Notes: generated from the letters alone by a model not told the origin. 64,000 nucleotides of DNA from an uncultured Bacilli bacterium (GCA_934096985.1 CAKONC010000004.1:69618-133617); one strand, 5' to 3'; counted from the first letter of the stretch, positions 1 to 8,147 are shown. Translations and numbers: made by a program.

Positions 1-114
1 TAAGCCTTCAACGACAACTTTATCTAATTTTTTATATGTCTTAATTATTTTGCCTTCTTTTCCTTTATCTTTTCCAGCAATAACTTTAACAGTATCTCCT
101 ACTTTAACCTTCAT
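1..114 (-). CDS. rplX: 50S ribosomal protein L24 (partial, runs off the window)
   Basis: Only the first 38 codons are inside the window; the rest lies beyond base 1. The translation starts MKVKVGDTVKVIAGKDKGKE, the KOW motif that opens bacterial L24, which helps start 50S subunit assembly on 23S rRNA. An AGGAGG-type ribosome binding site precedes the ATG. It follows rplN by 8 bases, which is its normal place in the spc operon. Confidence 0.95.
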   Translation of the reverse strand, partial: MKVKVGDTVKVIAGKDKGKEGKIIKTYKKLDKVVVEGL

Positions 115-122
115 ATATCCTC

Positions 123-491
123 CTATAATACCTCAGGTGCTAAAGATACAATTTTGTTGTATTCTTTTTCACGAAGTTCTCTAGCTACAGGGCCAAGAAC
201 TCTTGTTCCGATAGGAGTTTTATCATCTTTAATTAAAACGCAAGCATTATCATCAAATTTAATATAACTACCATCTTTTCTTCTAACACCTTGAACTGTT
301 CTTACAACAACAGCCTTAACAACTTTACCTTCTTTTACAGGGCTATTAGGTATAGCTTTTTTTACTGTTCCGACTATTACATCACCAATATTAGCACTTT
401 TAACTTTACTTCCACCCATAACACGGATAACTAAAAGTTCACGAGCACCGGAATTATCAGCAACTTTTAATCTACTTTCTTGCATTACCAT
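123..491 (-). CDS. rplN: 50S ribosomal protein L14
   Basis: This 122-residue protein has the standard bacterial L14 length and signatures (MQESRLKVADNSGA near the start, VLGPVARELRE near the end). L14 sits at the subunit interface of the 50S particle and contacts 16S rRNA. The first ATG is chosen because GGAGG lies seven bases upstream; the ATG two codons later would also give a normal protein. It sits between rpsQ and rplX and is cotranscribed with them. Confidence 0.97.
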   Translation of the reverse strand: MVMQESRLKVADNSGARELLVIRVMGGSKVKSANIGDVIVGTVKKAIPNSPVKEGKVVKAVVVRTVQGVRRKDGSYIKFDDNACVLIKDDKTPIGTRVLGPVARELREKEYNKIVSLAPEVL

Positions 492-502
492 AGTTTTGCC
501 TC

Positions 503-760
503 CTATAAAATTACAGCTTTTTCAACAACTTGAACTAATTCATATCTTTTAGTTTTAGATAATGGTCTAGTCATTGAAATTCTAACTGTATCTCCTACTT
601 TAGCTTCATTTTTTTCATCATGAGCTGCATATTTTTTAGAGTATTTTACTCTTTTACCATATAATGGATGTTTTTTATAAGTTTCAACTAAAACAGTAAT
701 AGTTTTATCATTCTTATCACTAACAACTTTTCCAACTAATTCTTGTTTCTTGTTTTCCAT
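503..760 (-). CDS. rpsQ: 30S ribosomal protein S17
   Basis: An 85-residue OB-fold protein with the S17 signature KTITVLVETYKKHPLYGKRV and a conserved C-terminal region (GDTVRISMTRPLSKTKR). S17 binds the 5' domain of 16S rRNA early in 30S assembly. Its ATG shares one base with the rpmC stop (TAATG), so translation is probably coupled. Length and gene order are canonical. Confidence 0.97.
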   Translation of the reverse strand: MENKKQELVGKVVSDKNDKTITVLVETYKKHPLYGKRVKYSKKYAAHDEKNEAKVGDTVRISMTRPLSKTKRYELVQVVEKAVIL

Positions 761-960
761 TATTTTTCACCATCCATTTCTTTTTCTTTTAAAATAGTCT
801 TTAATCTAGCTATTTCTCTACGAAGATTTCTTAGAACAACAGGTTTTTCTAAAGTTCCAGAAGATTGAGCCATTCTGTTTCTGAAAAGTTCTTCTTTATC
901 TTCTTTAATTTTTTTAATAATGTCTTCTTTTGACATTTTTCTTATTTCATTAATTTCCAA
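760..960 (-). CDS. rpmC: 50S ribosomal protein L29
   Basis: A small helical protein with the L29 core (LFRNRMAQSSGTLEKP, then LRNLRREIARLKTILKEKE). L29 lies at the polypeptide exit tunnel near L23. I place the start at a TTG codon because GGAGAG lies nine bases upstream and the product then begins MEINEIRKMS, like other L29 proteins. A GTG three codons further upstream almost abuts the Shine-Dalgarno, so it is unlikely. The gene overlaps the end of rplP by 11 bases. Confidence 0.93.
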   Translation of the reverse strand: MEINEIRKMSKEDIIKKIKEDKEELFRNRMAQSSGTLEKPVVLRNLRREIARLKTILKEKEMDGEK

Positions 961-1375
961 GAGTTTCACTCTCCTTCATAACAAATTTTGTTTTGATTGG
1001 AAGTTTATGTGAAGCAAGTCTTAAAGCTTCCCTAGCTATTTCTTCAGAAACATCACTTATTTCGAACATGATTTTTCCTTCTTTAACTACTGCTACCCAT
1101 TCTTCAACATTACCTTTACCTTTACCTTGTCTAGTTTCTAAAGGTTTTCTAGTTCTAGGCATATGAGGGAAAATGTTAATATAAACTTTTCCTCCCCTTT
1201 TCATATAACGAGTCATAGCAATACGAGCGGCTTCAATTTGACGAGCAGATATCCATCCACCTTCCATTGCCATTAAACCAAATTCACCATTAGTTAGAGT
1301 AAGATTACCTTTTGCTTTGCCTTCGTAACTTAATCTATGACTTTTACGATATTTAGTTCTTTTTGGCATTAACAT
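950..1375 (-). CDS. rplP: 50S ribosomal protein L16
   Basis: A 141-residue L16 beginning MLMPKRTKYRKSHR, the family's usual N-terminus, with GGGAGAG eight bases upstream. L16 helps form the tRNA A-site and the peptidyl transferase environment. The start lies inside the last codons of rpsC, so translation is likely coupled. Length is normal. Confidence 0.97.
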   Translation of the reverse strand: MLMPKRTKYRKSHRLSYEGKAKGNLTLTNGEFGLMAMEGGWISARQIEAARIAMTRYMKRGGKVYINIFPHMPRTRKPLETRQGKGKGNVEEWVAVVKEGKIMFEISDVSEEIAREALRLASHKLPIKTKFVMKESETLGN

Positions 1376-2030
1376 TTTTCATCTCTCCCTTCTTGGTATT
1401 TTTAGTTTTTAGTATTTCATCTTTATAAATCCATACTTTAACTCCAATTTTTCCATAAATTGTATTTGCTTCACTAACTGCATAATCAACGTCAGCTCTA
1501 ATTGTATGAAGAGGCACAGTACCTTCAGTATAACCTTCAGTTCTAGCCATTTCAGCGCCACCAAGTCTTCCTGAAACAGCAGTTTTAATACCTTTTGCTC
1601 CAGCTTTCATTGTATTTCTAATAGCTCTTTTTTGTACGCTTCTAAAAGGAGCTCTGTTTTCAATTTGCATTGCAATATTGTCAGCAACTAGTTGAGCATT
1701 TAAATCAGGATTTTTTTCTTCAACAATGTTAATGTATACATCTTCATTAACAAGTTTTGAAATTTTCTTTCTTAATTTTTCAATATCTTCACCACCACGG
1801 CCAATTATAACACCTGGTCTTGCAGTAAAGATTGTTAATTCAACTTTATTTTTTCTTCTTTCAATAACTACTTTTGATATTGAAGCACTTTTAAGATTCT
1901 TTTCAATATATTCTCTTATTTTGATATCATTGATTAATTTATCAGAATAATCTTTTTCAGCATACCATCTAGAATCCCAATCTTTATTAACACCAATACG
2001 ATATCCTATAGGATTTACTTTTTGACCCAT
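1353..2030 (-). CDS. rpsC: 30S ribosomal protein S3
   Basis: A 225-residue S3 starting MGQKVNPIGYRIGV. It has a KH domain with the GxxG loop (VIIGRGGEDIEKLRK, about residues 74-88) and the C-terminal half with SGRLGGAEMARTE. S3 lines the mRNA entry channel of the 30S subunit. The extreme C-terminus is a lysine- and asparagine-rich tail. It follows rplV by one base. Confidence 0.97.
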   Translation of the reverse strand: MGQKVNPIGYRIGVNKDWDSRWYAEKDYSDKLINDIKIREYIEKNLKSASISKVVIERRKNKVELTIFTARPGVIIGRGGEDIEKLRKKISKLVNEDVYINIVEEKNPDLNAQLVADNIAMQIENRAPFRSVQKRAIRNTMKAGAKGIKTAVSGRLGGAEMARTEGYTEGTVPLHTIRADVDYAVSEANTIYGKIGVKVWIYKDEILKTKNTKKGEMKNVNAKKN

Positions 2031-2031
2031 A

Positions 2032-2379
2032 CTATTTTGTTTCCTCCTTATTATCTGTTACATATACAACAATATGACTTGTTCTTTTATCATGTCTATC
2101 AACATTTCCACGAGATGCAAATTGGATTCTTTTATAAATAGGTCCTGGATTAATAAAGCATTTACTTATTACTAAATCTTTTTCGTTTGCACCATTATTA
2201 TTAACAGCATTTGCAACTGCAGAATTTAAAACCTTTAAAATAAGTGAACTTGCTTTTGTATTTGTATTTTCTAAAATTCCTCTAGCTGTTTCAACATCTT
2301 TTCCACGAATTAAATCCATAGTCATTCTAGCAAGTCTAGGTTTAATCATTGCAGTATTATGTTTTGCATAAGTTTCCAT
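2032..2379 (-). CDS. rplV: 50S ribosomal protein L22
   Basis: This 115-residue L22 has the typical N-terminal helix region (KPRLARMTMDLIRGKDVETA) and the beta-hairpin segment (GPIYKRIQFASRGNVDRHDK) that reaches into the exit tunnel, where changes can confer macrolide resistance. No unusual insertion is visible in the hairpin. It lies between rpsS and rpsC as in other bacteria. Confidence 0.97.
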   Translation of the reverse strand: METYAKHNTAMIKPRLARMTMDLIRGKDVETARGILENTNTKASSLILKVLNSAVANAVNNNGANEKDLVISKCFINPGPIYKRIQFASRGNVDRHDKRTSHIVVYVTDNKEETK

Positions 2380-2387
2380 TTTACCTC

Positions 2388-2651
2388 CTATTTATTTCCA
2401 GCATGGCCAGTAAATTTACGTGTTTGAGAAAATTCTCCTAATTTATGACCAACCATTTCTTCAGTAATATAAACTGGAATAAAATCTTTACCATTATGAA
2501 CTGCAATTGTATGTCCTACAAATTCAGGATAAATAGTACTTCTTCTTGACCAAGTTTTAACAACTGATTTTTTATTATCTTCATTTAATTTTTTAATTTT
2601 TTTCATGATGCTATCATCAACGAAAGCACCTTTCTTTAAACTTCTTGCCAT
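2388..2651 (-). CDS. rpsS: 30S ribosomal protein S19
   Basis: An 87-residue S19 beginning MARSLKKGAFVDDSIMKK, with the conserved block TWSRRSTIYPEFVGHTIAVH and C-terminal GEFSQTRKFTGHAG. It sits in the head of the 30S subunit with S13. Length and position between rplB and rplV are standard. Confidence 0.97.
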   Translation of the reverse strand: MARSLKKGAFVDDSIMKKIKKLNEDNKKSVVKTWSRRSTIYPEFVGHTIAVHNGKDFIPVYITEEMVGHKLGEFSQTRKFTGHAGNK

Positions 2652-2659
2652 TTTTCCTC

Positions 2660-3490
2660 CTATTTAGTCTTCCTACTTATAATAAGTTTGCTAGATGCCT
2701 TTTTAGGTTTTCTAGTTTTAACGCCAAGAGCAGGTTTACCCCAAGGAGTCATTGGACTCTTTCTACCAATTGGAGCACGTCCTTCTCCACCACCATGAGG
2801 GTGATCGTTAGGATTCATAACAGAACCACGGTTAGTAGGTCTAATTCCTAGATATCTAGTTCTACCAGCTTTACCTAAATTAACAAGATTTGCATCTTCA
2901 TTTCCAACTACACCAATAGTTGCAATACATCTATCAAGAATCTTTCTTGTTTCTCCAGATTGAAGTCTAACTAAAACATATTTATCTTCTCTACCTAGAA
3001 TTTGAGCAGATGCTCCTGCACTACGACAAATTTCAGCGCCTTTGCCAGGTTTTAATTCAATACAATGAACTAAAGTTCCAACTGGAATATTTTTTAAAGG
3101 TAATGCATTACCAACTTTAATATCAGCGTTTTCACCATTTTCAATAATTGCACCAACTTTTAAATCTTTAGGAGCAATAATATATCTTTTTTCTCCATCT
3201 TTATAATTAATTAATGCAATATTTGCTGTTCTATTTGGATCATATTCGATAGTAGCAACTCTACCAGTAACGCCAACTTTATCTCTCTTATAATCAATAA
3301 TACGATATTTTCTTTTTGCACCGCCACCAATATGTCTAACGGTCATTTTGCCTTGGTTATTTCTTCCACCAGATTTTTTTACTTTTGCAAGTAAGCCTTT
3401 AGTAGGAGTTTTTGTAGTTATTTCTTCATTTGCAAGAGTACTCATGCCTCTTCTACCATTTGTAACTGGTTTATAATGTCTTATTGCCAT
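2660..3490 (-). CDS. rplB: 50S ribosomal protein L2
   Basis: A 276-residue L2 carrying the conserved C-terminal motif NPNDHPHGGGEGRAPIGR, whose histidine region lies close to the peptidyl transferase centre. Both the RNA-binding OB domain and the SH3-like domain are present. L2 is needed for subunit association and peptidyl transferase activity. It sits between rplW and rpsS in a typical S10 operon. Confidence 0.98.
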   Translation of the reverse strand: MAIRHYKPVTNGRRGMSTLANEEITTKTPTKGLLAKVKKSGGRNNQGKMTVRHIGGGAKRKYRIIDYKRDKVGVTGRVATIEYDPNRTANIALINYKDGEKRYIIAPKDLKVGAIIENGENADIKVGNALPLKNIPVGTLVHCIELKPGKGAEICRSAGASAQILGREDKYVLVRLQSGETRKILDRCIATIGVVGNEDANLVNLGKAGRTRYLGIRPTNRGSVMNPNDHPHGGGEGRAPIGRKSPMTPWGKPALGVKTRKPKKASSKLIISRKTK

Positions 3491-3505
3491 AATTTCTCCT
3501 TTCTA

Positions 3506-3781
3506 CTAAAGTTCTATAGAAGAACCATCTTTAAGTGTAACGATTGCTTTTTTATATGTTTTTGTTCTTCCTTGATACTTTCCAACTCTTCTTTTTTTAG
3601 ATTTAGTGTTTAGAGTATTAACACTTTTAACTTGAACATTAAATGCTTCTTCTACAGCTTTTTTAATTTCAGTTTTATTAGCATCCTTGGCTACTTTAAA
3701 TGTATAAACATTTTCATTTCTAAGTGTCATAGTTTTTTCAGTAACTACTGGAGCTATTATAATATCAGAATAATGTTTCAT
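3506..3781 (-). CDS. rplW: 50S ribosomal protein L23
   Basis: A 91-residue L23, including the start of the family pattern (APVVTEKTMTLRNENVYTFK) and a basic loop (KSKKRRVGKYQGRTKTYKKA). L23 rims the exit tunnel and is the docking site for trigger factor and SRP. Its ATG shares one base with the rplD stop (TAATG), implying coupled translation. Confidence 0.97.
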   Translation of the reverse strand: MKHYSDIIIAPVVTEKTMTLRNENVYTFKVAKDANKTEIKKAVEEAFNVQVKSVNTLNTKSKKRRVGKYQGRTKTYKKAIVTLKDGSSIEL

Positions 3782-4404
3782 TAATTAAGAGCCTCCTCTA
3801 CCATTTTAATGCTAGTTTCATCAAATACAATGTAATCAGCATTTAATATATCATATACGTTGATTTCATCTGGAAATAATACAAGTACATTATCCAAATT
3901 TCTAGTTGACATATATAAATTTTCTGCATCTTCTGATGCTATGAATAAAATTTTGCCAGTTAATTTTAAATTATTTAATAATTCAATTCCTGTTTTAGTC
4001 TTTAAATCATTAAGTTTTAAACTATCAACTACAATTAATTTCTTTTCATTTAATTTACTAGTTAAAGCACTTTTTAATGCTAAAACTCTTTCTTTACGAT
4101 TAATTTTAAATGTATAATCTCTAGGAGTTGGTCCAAATACAATTCCACCCTTTCTCCATTGAGCAGCACGTATAGAACCTTGTCTTGCTCTACCAGTACC
4201 CTTTTGTTTCCATGGTTTTCTTCCGCCACCAGATACTTCACTTCTAGTTTTTGTTTTAGCAGTTCCTTGTCTTGAAGCATCAAGTTGAAGTCTAACCATT
4301 TTTTTCATAGCAAGATCATTAACTTCAATTCCAAATACTTTAGAATTTAGTGTAATGTCATTTACTTTTTCGCCTTTTAAATTATTAATACTTATCTTTG
4401 TCAT
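3781..4404 (-). CDS. rplD: 50S ribosomal protein L4
   Basis: A 207-residue L4 with the long tunnel loop intact (RSEVSGGGRKPWKQKGTGRA, continuing RQGSIRAAQWRKGG). L4 nucleates 50S assembly, and in some bacteria it represses its own operon through the S10 leader. The C-terminal half is the usual Rossmann-like globular domain. It lies between rplC and rplW. Confidence 0.97.
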   Translation of the reverse strand: MTKISINNLKGEKVNDITLNSKVFGIEVNDLAMKKMVRLQLDASRQGTAKTKTRSEVSGGGRKPWKQKGTGRARQGSIRAAQWRKGGIVFGPTPRDYTFKINRKERVLALKSALTSKLNEKKLIVVDSLKLNDLKTKTGIELLNNLKLTGKILFIASEDAENLYMSTRNLDNVLVLFPDEINVYDILNADYIVFDETSIKMVEEALN

Positions 4405-4424
4405 TTTTATCCTCCTTTAAAAGA

Positions 4425-5153
4425 CTACTTGTCTTCCTTTACAACTTCATTAGTTTCAGTAGTAATTTCTTCAACTACGTCAGCAACTGCTTCTGGTTCA
4501 TAAGAAATAATTTCTTTTGGATTCATTTTCTTGTTACCTTTAACTGCAGTTCTAATTAAAATTAATGAATTTTTTGCACCAGGTACATTTCCACTTATCA
4601 AAATATAATTTTCATTTTTATTTGCTTCAATTACCTCAAGGTTTTGAATTGTAACTGTTTCAACACCCATGTGTCCAGCTAATTTTTTACCTTTAAGAAC
4701 TCTTTTAGGAAGCATTGTTCCAAGAGATCCTGGTCTTCTATGATAATGTGAACCATGTCCCATAGGTCCTCTAGATTGATTGTGTCTTTTAATAACACCT
4801 GCAAATCCTTTTCCTTTAGTAGTTCCAGTTACATCAACTATTTCTCCTACTGTAAATAAATCTGCAGCAATCTCATCTCCTACATTATAAGAGCCTTCAA
4901 AATCTCTTATTTCTTTTAAGAAGCGCTTAGGAGTTGTATTTGCTTTTTTTGCACTTCCGATTTCAGCCTTAGTGGCTCTAGATTCTTTTTTGTCAATAGC
5001 GCCAAGTTGAATTGCATTATAACCATCTTTTTCAACAGTTTTAATTTGCATTACTTTATTAGGTAAAACTTCAATAACTGTAACAGGTAAAAGTCTTCCT
5101 TCTTTAGTAAATACGCTAGTCATTCCAACTTTACGTCCTAAGATTCCTTTCAT
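4425..5153 (-). CDS. rplC: 50S ribosomal protein L3
   Basis: A 242-residue L3 starting MKGILGRKVGMTSVFTKEGR with the conserved central loop (GHGSHYHRRPGSLG) that approaches the peptidyl transferase centre. It is somewhat longer than many L3 proteins because of an acidic, threonine- and glutamate-rich C-terminal tail of about 25 residues (ending ETTNEVVKEDK-like). The tail is the only unusual part; its function is unknown. It is the second gene of the operon. Confidence 0.96.
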   Translation of the reverse strand: MKGILGRKVGMTSVFTKEGRLLPVTVIEVLPNKVMQIKTVEKDGYNAIQLGAIDKKESRATKAEIGSAKKANTTPKRFLKEIRDFEGSYNVGDEIAADLFTVGEIVDVTGTTKGKGFAGVIKRHNQSRGPMGHGSHYHRRPGSLGTMLPKRVLKGKKLAGHMGVETVTIQNLEVIEANKNENYILISGNVPGAKNSLILIRTAVKGNKKMNPKEIISYEPEAVADVVEEITTETNEVVKEDK

Positions 5154-5173
5154 TTTTTCTTTCCTTCCTTTTC

Positions 5174-5482
5174 TTATAATTTAATATTGATTTGTACGCC
5201 ACTTGGTAAATCTAAATGAGTAAGCGCATCAACTGTTTCTTTGCTTGGATTTTTAATATCTATAAGTCTCTTGTGAGTTCTTCTTTCAAATTGTTCACGA
5301 GAATCTTTATATTTATGTACAGCTCTTAATACTGTAAATTTTTCAATTTCAGTAGGTAGAGGTACAGGGCCAGATATTTCTCCTCCAGTTCTTTTTACTG
5401 TTTCACATATTTTTCCAGCAGCTACATCAAGTATTCTATGGTCATATGCTTTTAAAGTAATACGAATTTCTTGCTTTGCCAT
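5174..5482 (-). CDS. rpsJ: 30S ribosomal protein S10 (NusE)
   Basis: This 102-residue protein starts MAKQEIRITLKAYDHRILD and has the conserved PLPTEIEKFTVLRAVHKYKD and FERRTHKRLIDI blocks of S10. S10 also acts in antitermination with NusB and links NusG to the ribosome. The ATG is preceded by AGGAG at good spacing; an upstream in-frame extension runs through the leader and is rejected. First gene of the S10 operon. Confidence 0.97.
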   Translation of the reverse strand: MAKQEIRITLKAYDHRILDVAAGKICETVKRTGGEISGPVPLPTEIEKFTVLRAVHKYKDSREQFERRTHKRLIDIKNPSKETVDALTHLDLPSGVQINIKL

Positions 5483-5611
5483 ATTTTTTGTTCTCCTTTC
5501 GTCTATATTTAAATATAGGCTTGCTCCGCACAAATTACCCAATGCTCAAGAAATATATTTACCAACTATTCCTAGTGTATCAGCAACCTTGCACATCACA
5601 GCAGTCATACA
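5483..5611 (-). promoter_or_regulatory. Structured 5' leader of the S10 operon
   Basis: About 130 nt separate the inferred transcription start from rpsJ. The stretch holds a clamp (CTTGAG with GAGCAAG) enclosing GCATTGGGTAATTTGTGCG, and a GCTGATACACTAGG segment, both reminiscent of rpsJ leaders in other Firmicutes. Autogenous control by a ribosomal protein is an inference; no covariation could be tested here. A short hairpin (CTATATTTAAATATAG) lies just before the ribosome binding site. Confidence 0.5.
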
Positions 5612-5617
5612 AAATCA

Positions 5618-5647
5618 ATGATAACACATATTTATGCGGAATTGCAA
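5618..5647 (-). promoter_or_regulatory. Promoter of the S10 operon
   Basis: On the minus strand TTGCAA is followed after 18 bases by TATCAT, a good sigma-A type match, placing the start about 130 nt before rpsJ. It lies just beyond the gpmI terminator. Confidence 0.6.
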
Positions 5648-5670
5648 GTCTTTTTTTGCTATTTATAAAT

Positions 5671-5695
5671 AAAAAAAGCAATTTTTTAAATTGCC
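5671..5695 (-). terminator. Rho-independent terminator of gpmI
   Basis: On the minus strand GGCAATTT and AAATTGC form a stem followed by seven T. The 5' arm includes the last sense codons and the stop codon of gpmI. Confidence 0.75.
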
Positions 5696-7197
5696 TTCTT
5701 ATCTTTAAGGATTAAAGATTCTCCTGTCATTTCTTCAGGTATAGAAATATCCATATAATCAAGTATTGTTGGAGCAACATTTGTTAAATCTCCTTCTTCT
5801 TTTAACTTCAATTTATCATCATTTATAACAAATGGCACATCTGATAAACTATGAGTTGTACATACACTGCCATCTGCATTTATCATTGTATCAGCATTTC
5901 CATGATCAGCAAGTAAAACGATAGTATAGAAATTGTCTTCAGCGGCCTGAACTATTTTGCTAAAGCAAATATCAACTGCCATACATGCTTTTGTTGCTGC
6001 ATCCATGCTGCCAGTATGTCCAACCATATCTGGATTTGCAAAATTCACTAAAATAAAATCATAATCTTGCTCCATACATGTAATTACCTTTTTAGTTACA
6101 CTAACAGCACTCATTTCTGGTTTTAAATCATACGTTGCAACATCAGGAGAAGGAATATGAAATTTATCTGTTCCTTGAAGTTTGCCTTCGTAACCTTCAT
6201 CAAAAAAGTAAGTAACATGTGGATATTTTTCACTTTCTGCTATTCTAGCTTGAGTTAACCCAAGTTTTGAAAAATAAATTCCTAAGCTATTTTCAACTTT
6301 AGGTTCCCCTATTAAAACGTTTGCATTTATTGCTTTATCATGATTAAAGAAAGTGAATAGTTCTACACCTAATGTATCAATTGTTGGAAATTCATTAAAT
6401 TTCTGATTCGTTAATGCAAGTAATATTTGTTTACTTCTGTCAGTTCTATAATTCATCCAAAATAAAATATCATTATTTTTAATTAAACCATTATGATCTA
6501 AAAGCATTGGTTTAAGGAATTCATCTGTAACTCCTTTTTCATAACTTGCATTTATTGCAGCTTGAGCGTTTAATATTTCTACCGAACTTCCTTTAGTTAT
6601 TAAATCATAATAAAGCTTAGTTCTATCATAATTTTCATCTCTATCCATTGCATAATATCTTCCACATATTGTAGCAATTGAGCCAACTTTATTTTTTTTA
6701 ATAAGAGATTCAATCATAGATATATATTTATAAGAAGATTGTGTATCAGTATCTCTTCCATCAGTGATTAAATGAAAATAAATTTCTTTAAAACCTAGTT
6801 TAACTAAATAATTATATAAATTAATAAAATCATCAATGCCTGCATGAACGTTGCCATCACTTGCTAAACCCATGATATGAACTCTTTTATTTAAATTATT
6901 TTTTAGATTAACAAAAGCTTCATTATCACATGTATCCAAATTTTCTAGAAATTTATCTGTTAAAACTTCTCTAGAATAAATTCTTCTTCCAGCACCAATT
7001 GTCATATGACCAATCTCACTATTGCCAAATTGGCCATCATATAAACCAACATAGTGTCCACTAGCATGTAATGTTGAATGAGGATATTTATTATAAAACT
7101 CATTAAAGTTCACCATATTGGCCTTTTTTATAGCATTACCATCCTCATCATTTCGAATGCCAAATCCATCAAATATAATTGTTAATAACTTTTTCAT
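5686..7197 (-). CDS. gpmI: 2,3-bisphosphoglycerate-independent phosphoglycerate mutase
   Basis: A cytosolic glycolytic enzyme of 503 residues that interconverts 3- and 2-phosphoglycerate using two Mn ions. The N-terminal metal aspartate (FDGFG, D10), the phospho-acceptor serine in GNSEIGHMTIGAGR (S60) and the C-terminal metal motif LLADHGNAD are all visible. I use the internal ATG (MKKLLTIIFDGFG) because it lies 16 bases from the predicted transcription start, and the upstream extension would overlap the promoter. It is a single-gene unit with its own promoter and terminator, between the S10 operon and spo0A. Family assignment is secure. Confidence 0.95.
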   Translation of the reverse strand: MKKLLTIIFDGFGIRNDEDGNAIKKANMVNFNEFYNKYPHSTLHASGHYVGLYDGQFGNSEIGHMTIGAGRRIYSREVLTDKFLENLDTCDNEAFVNLKNNLNKRVHIMGLASDGNVHAGIDDFINLYNYLVKLGFKEIYFHLITDGRDTDTQSSYKYISMIESLIKKNKVGSIATICGRYYAMDRDENYDRTKLYYDLITKGSSVEILNAQAAINASYEKGVTDEFLKPMLLDHNGLIKNNDILFWMNYRTDRSKQILLALTNQKFNEFPTIDTLGVELFTFFNHDKAINANVLIGEPKVENSLGIYFSKLGLTQARIAESEKYPHVTYFFDEGYEGKLQGTDKFHIPSPDVATYDLKPEMSAVSVTKKVITCMEQDYDFILVNFANPDMVGHTGSMDAATKACMAVDICFSKIVQAAEDNFYTIVLLADHGNADTMINADGSVCTTHSLSDVPFVINDDKLKLKEEGDLTNVAPTILDYMDISIPEEMTGESLILKDKKAI

Positions 7198-7219
7198 AAA
7201 ATCAATTCTTTCTAAAAAA

Positions 7220-7248
7220 ATGATATCACATACTAACATTTTTTTCAA
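7220..7248 (-). promoter_or_regulatory. Promoter of gpmI
   Basis: TTGAAA, a 17-base spacer and TATCAT on the minus strand give a near-consensus sigma-A promoter with a very short leader before gpmI. Confidence 0.65.
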
Positions 7249-7264
7249 TTATATTAAAATTTGA

Positions 7265-7292
7265 CAAAAAAAAATTACATTTTAGTAATTTT
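7265..7292 (-). terminator. Terminator downstream of spo0A
   Basis: On the minus strand AAAATTAC, a short loop and GTAATTTT are followed by a long T run, directly after the spo0A stop. Confidence 0.7.
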
Positions 7293-7293
7293 C

Positions 7294-8043
7294 TTAAAAA
7301 GGTTTATTATCTAATTTAATACGATCTGCAATTGTAGTTAAAAACTCTGAATTTGTAGGTTTTGACTTATCACAGCTTACACTAAATCCAAATAGTTCTT
7401 CCATAAGGTTAATATCTCCCCTAATCCAGCTTACTTCTATTGCATGTCTTATAGCTCTTTCAACTCTAGATGGGGTAGTTTCATATTTTAAAGCAATCTG
7501 AGGATAAATTTCTTTAGTAACTAGTGAAACGGAATCATTATTAAAAATAAGCATTATTCCGTCTCTAATATATTTATATCCTCTTATATGTGAGGGTATG
7601 CCTAGATTATGTAATAATTGACTTACCTCTAAATCTAAACTATTATTTTTAAACAGTAAAGTTTTATTTTCATAAGTTTCATTTATTTTTTTCTCTAATG
7701 AAATGATACTATATGGCTTAATTAAATAATAAGAAATATTATATGTATTGCAATCATTTATTAGTTTTGTATCTTTATAATTTGATGTAACTATACATTT
7801 TAAATTGATACCTCTTGATTTAATTTCCTCTAATAAAGTTGCTCCATCCATTCTTGGAACTAATAATTCAAGAATTAATAAATCAATGCTATCCTTATGA
7901 TTTATTATATATTCTAAGGCTTCCTCACCATTTGAAAATGATGCTACCACTTTAATATTCTCATTATTACTAAAATGATTCTTTAGGTTATTTACGGCTA
8001 CTACATTATCATCTACAATTATTGTGCGTATGCTATTTTTCAT
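7294..8043 (-). CDS. spo0A: Sporulation master regulator Spo0A with Glu at the phosphoacceptor position
   Basis: A 249-residue response regulator: receiver domain (about 1-125), linker, and a strongly conserved Spo0A effector domain (LGIPSHIRGYKYIRDGI, then TTPSRVERAIRHAIEVSWIRG). The acidic pocket (VDDN, D11-D12), the switch Thr (VTS) and the conserved Lys (IKP) are present. The phosphorylated Asp of the LDIxMPxLDG motif is replaced by Glu: the sequence reads LILELLVPRMDG with E59 encoded by GAA. Spo0A normally needs phosphorylation to dimerise and bind 0A boxes; Glu may mimic phosphate, or leave the protein dependent on level alone. It is preceded by a promoter and a 0A box, suggesting autoregulation. 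Family identity is certain; the consequence of E59 is inference. Confidence 0.96.
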   Translation of the reverse strand: MKNSIRTIIVDDNVVAVNNLKNHFSNNENIKVVASFSNGEEALEYIINHKDSIDLLILELLVPRMDGATLLEEIKSRGINLKCIVTSNYKDTKLINDCNTYNISYYLIKPYSIISLEKKINETYENKTLLFKNNSLDLEVSQLLHNLGIPSHIRGYKYIRDGIMLIFNNDSVSLVTKEIYPQIALKYETTPSRVERAIRHAIEVSWIRGDINLMEELFGFSVSCDKSKPTNSEFLTTIADRIKLDNKPF

Positions 8044-8080
8044 GTTTCCTCTTTCCTATAAATTACCGCCACACAACTAG

Positions 8081-8109
8081 ATAATATACCATATTCATAC
8101 AAAAAGCAA
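8081..8109 (-). promoter_or_regulatory. Candidate vegetative promoter of spo0A
   Basis: TTGCTT, 17 bases and TATTAT on the minus strand lie about 40 bases before the spo0A start. Just upstream are three ATTTAC repeats and the palindrome TTTACGTAAA, possible operator sites for an unknown regulator. Confidence 0.5.
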
Positions 8110-8147
8110 GTAAATATTTTGTAAATATATGACTATTTACGTAAATT

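Noticed and set aside
1726..1950. Plus-strand open frame opposite rpsC
   Set aside because: Shadow of a highly conserved ribosomal protein gene; low-complexity hydrophobic product, no ribosome binding site. The same applies to open frames opposite rplB, rplD, pgk, gap, dnaX, gyrA, gyrB, mnmG and secA.
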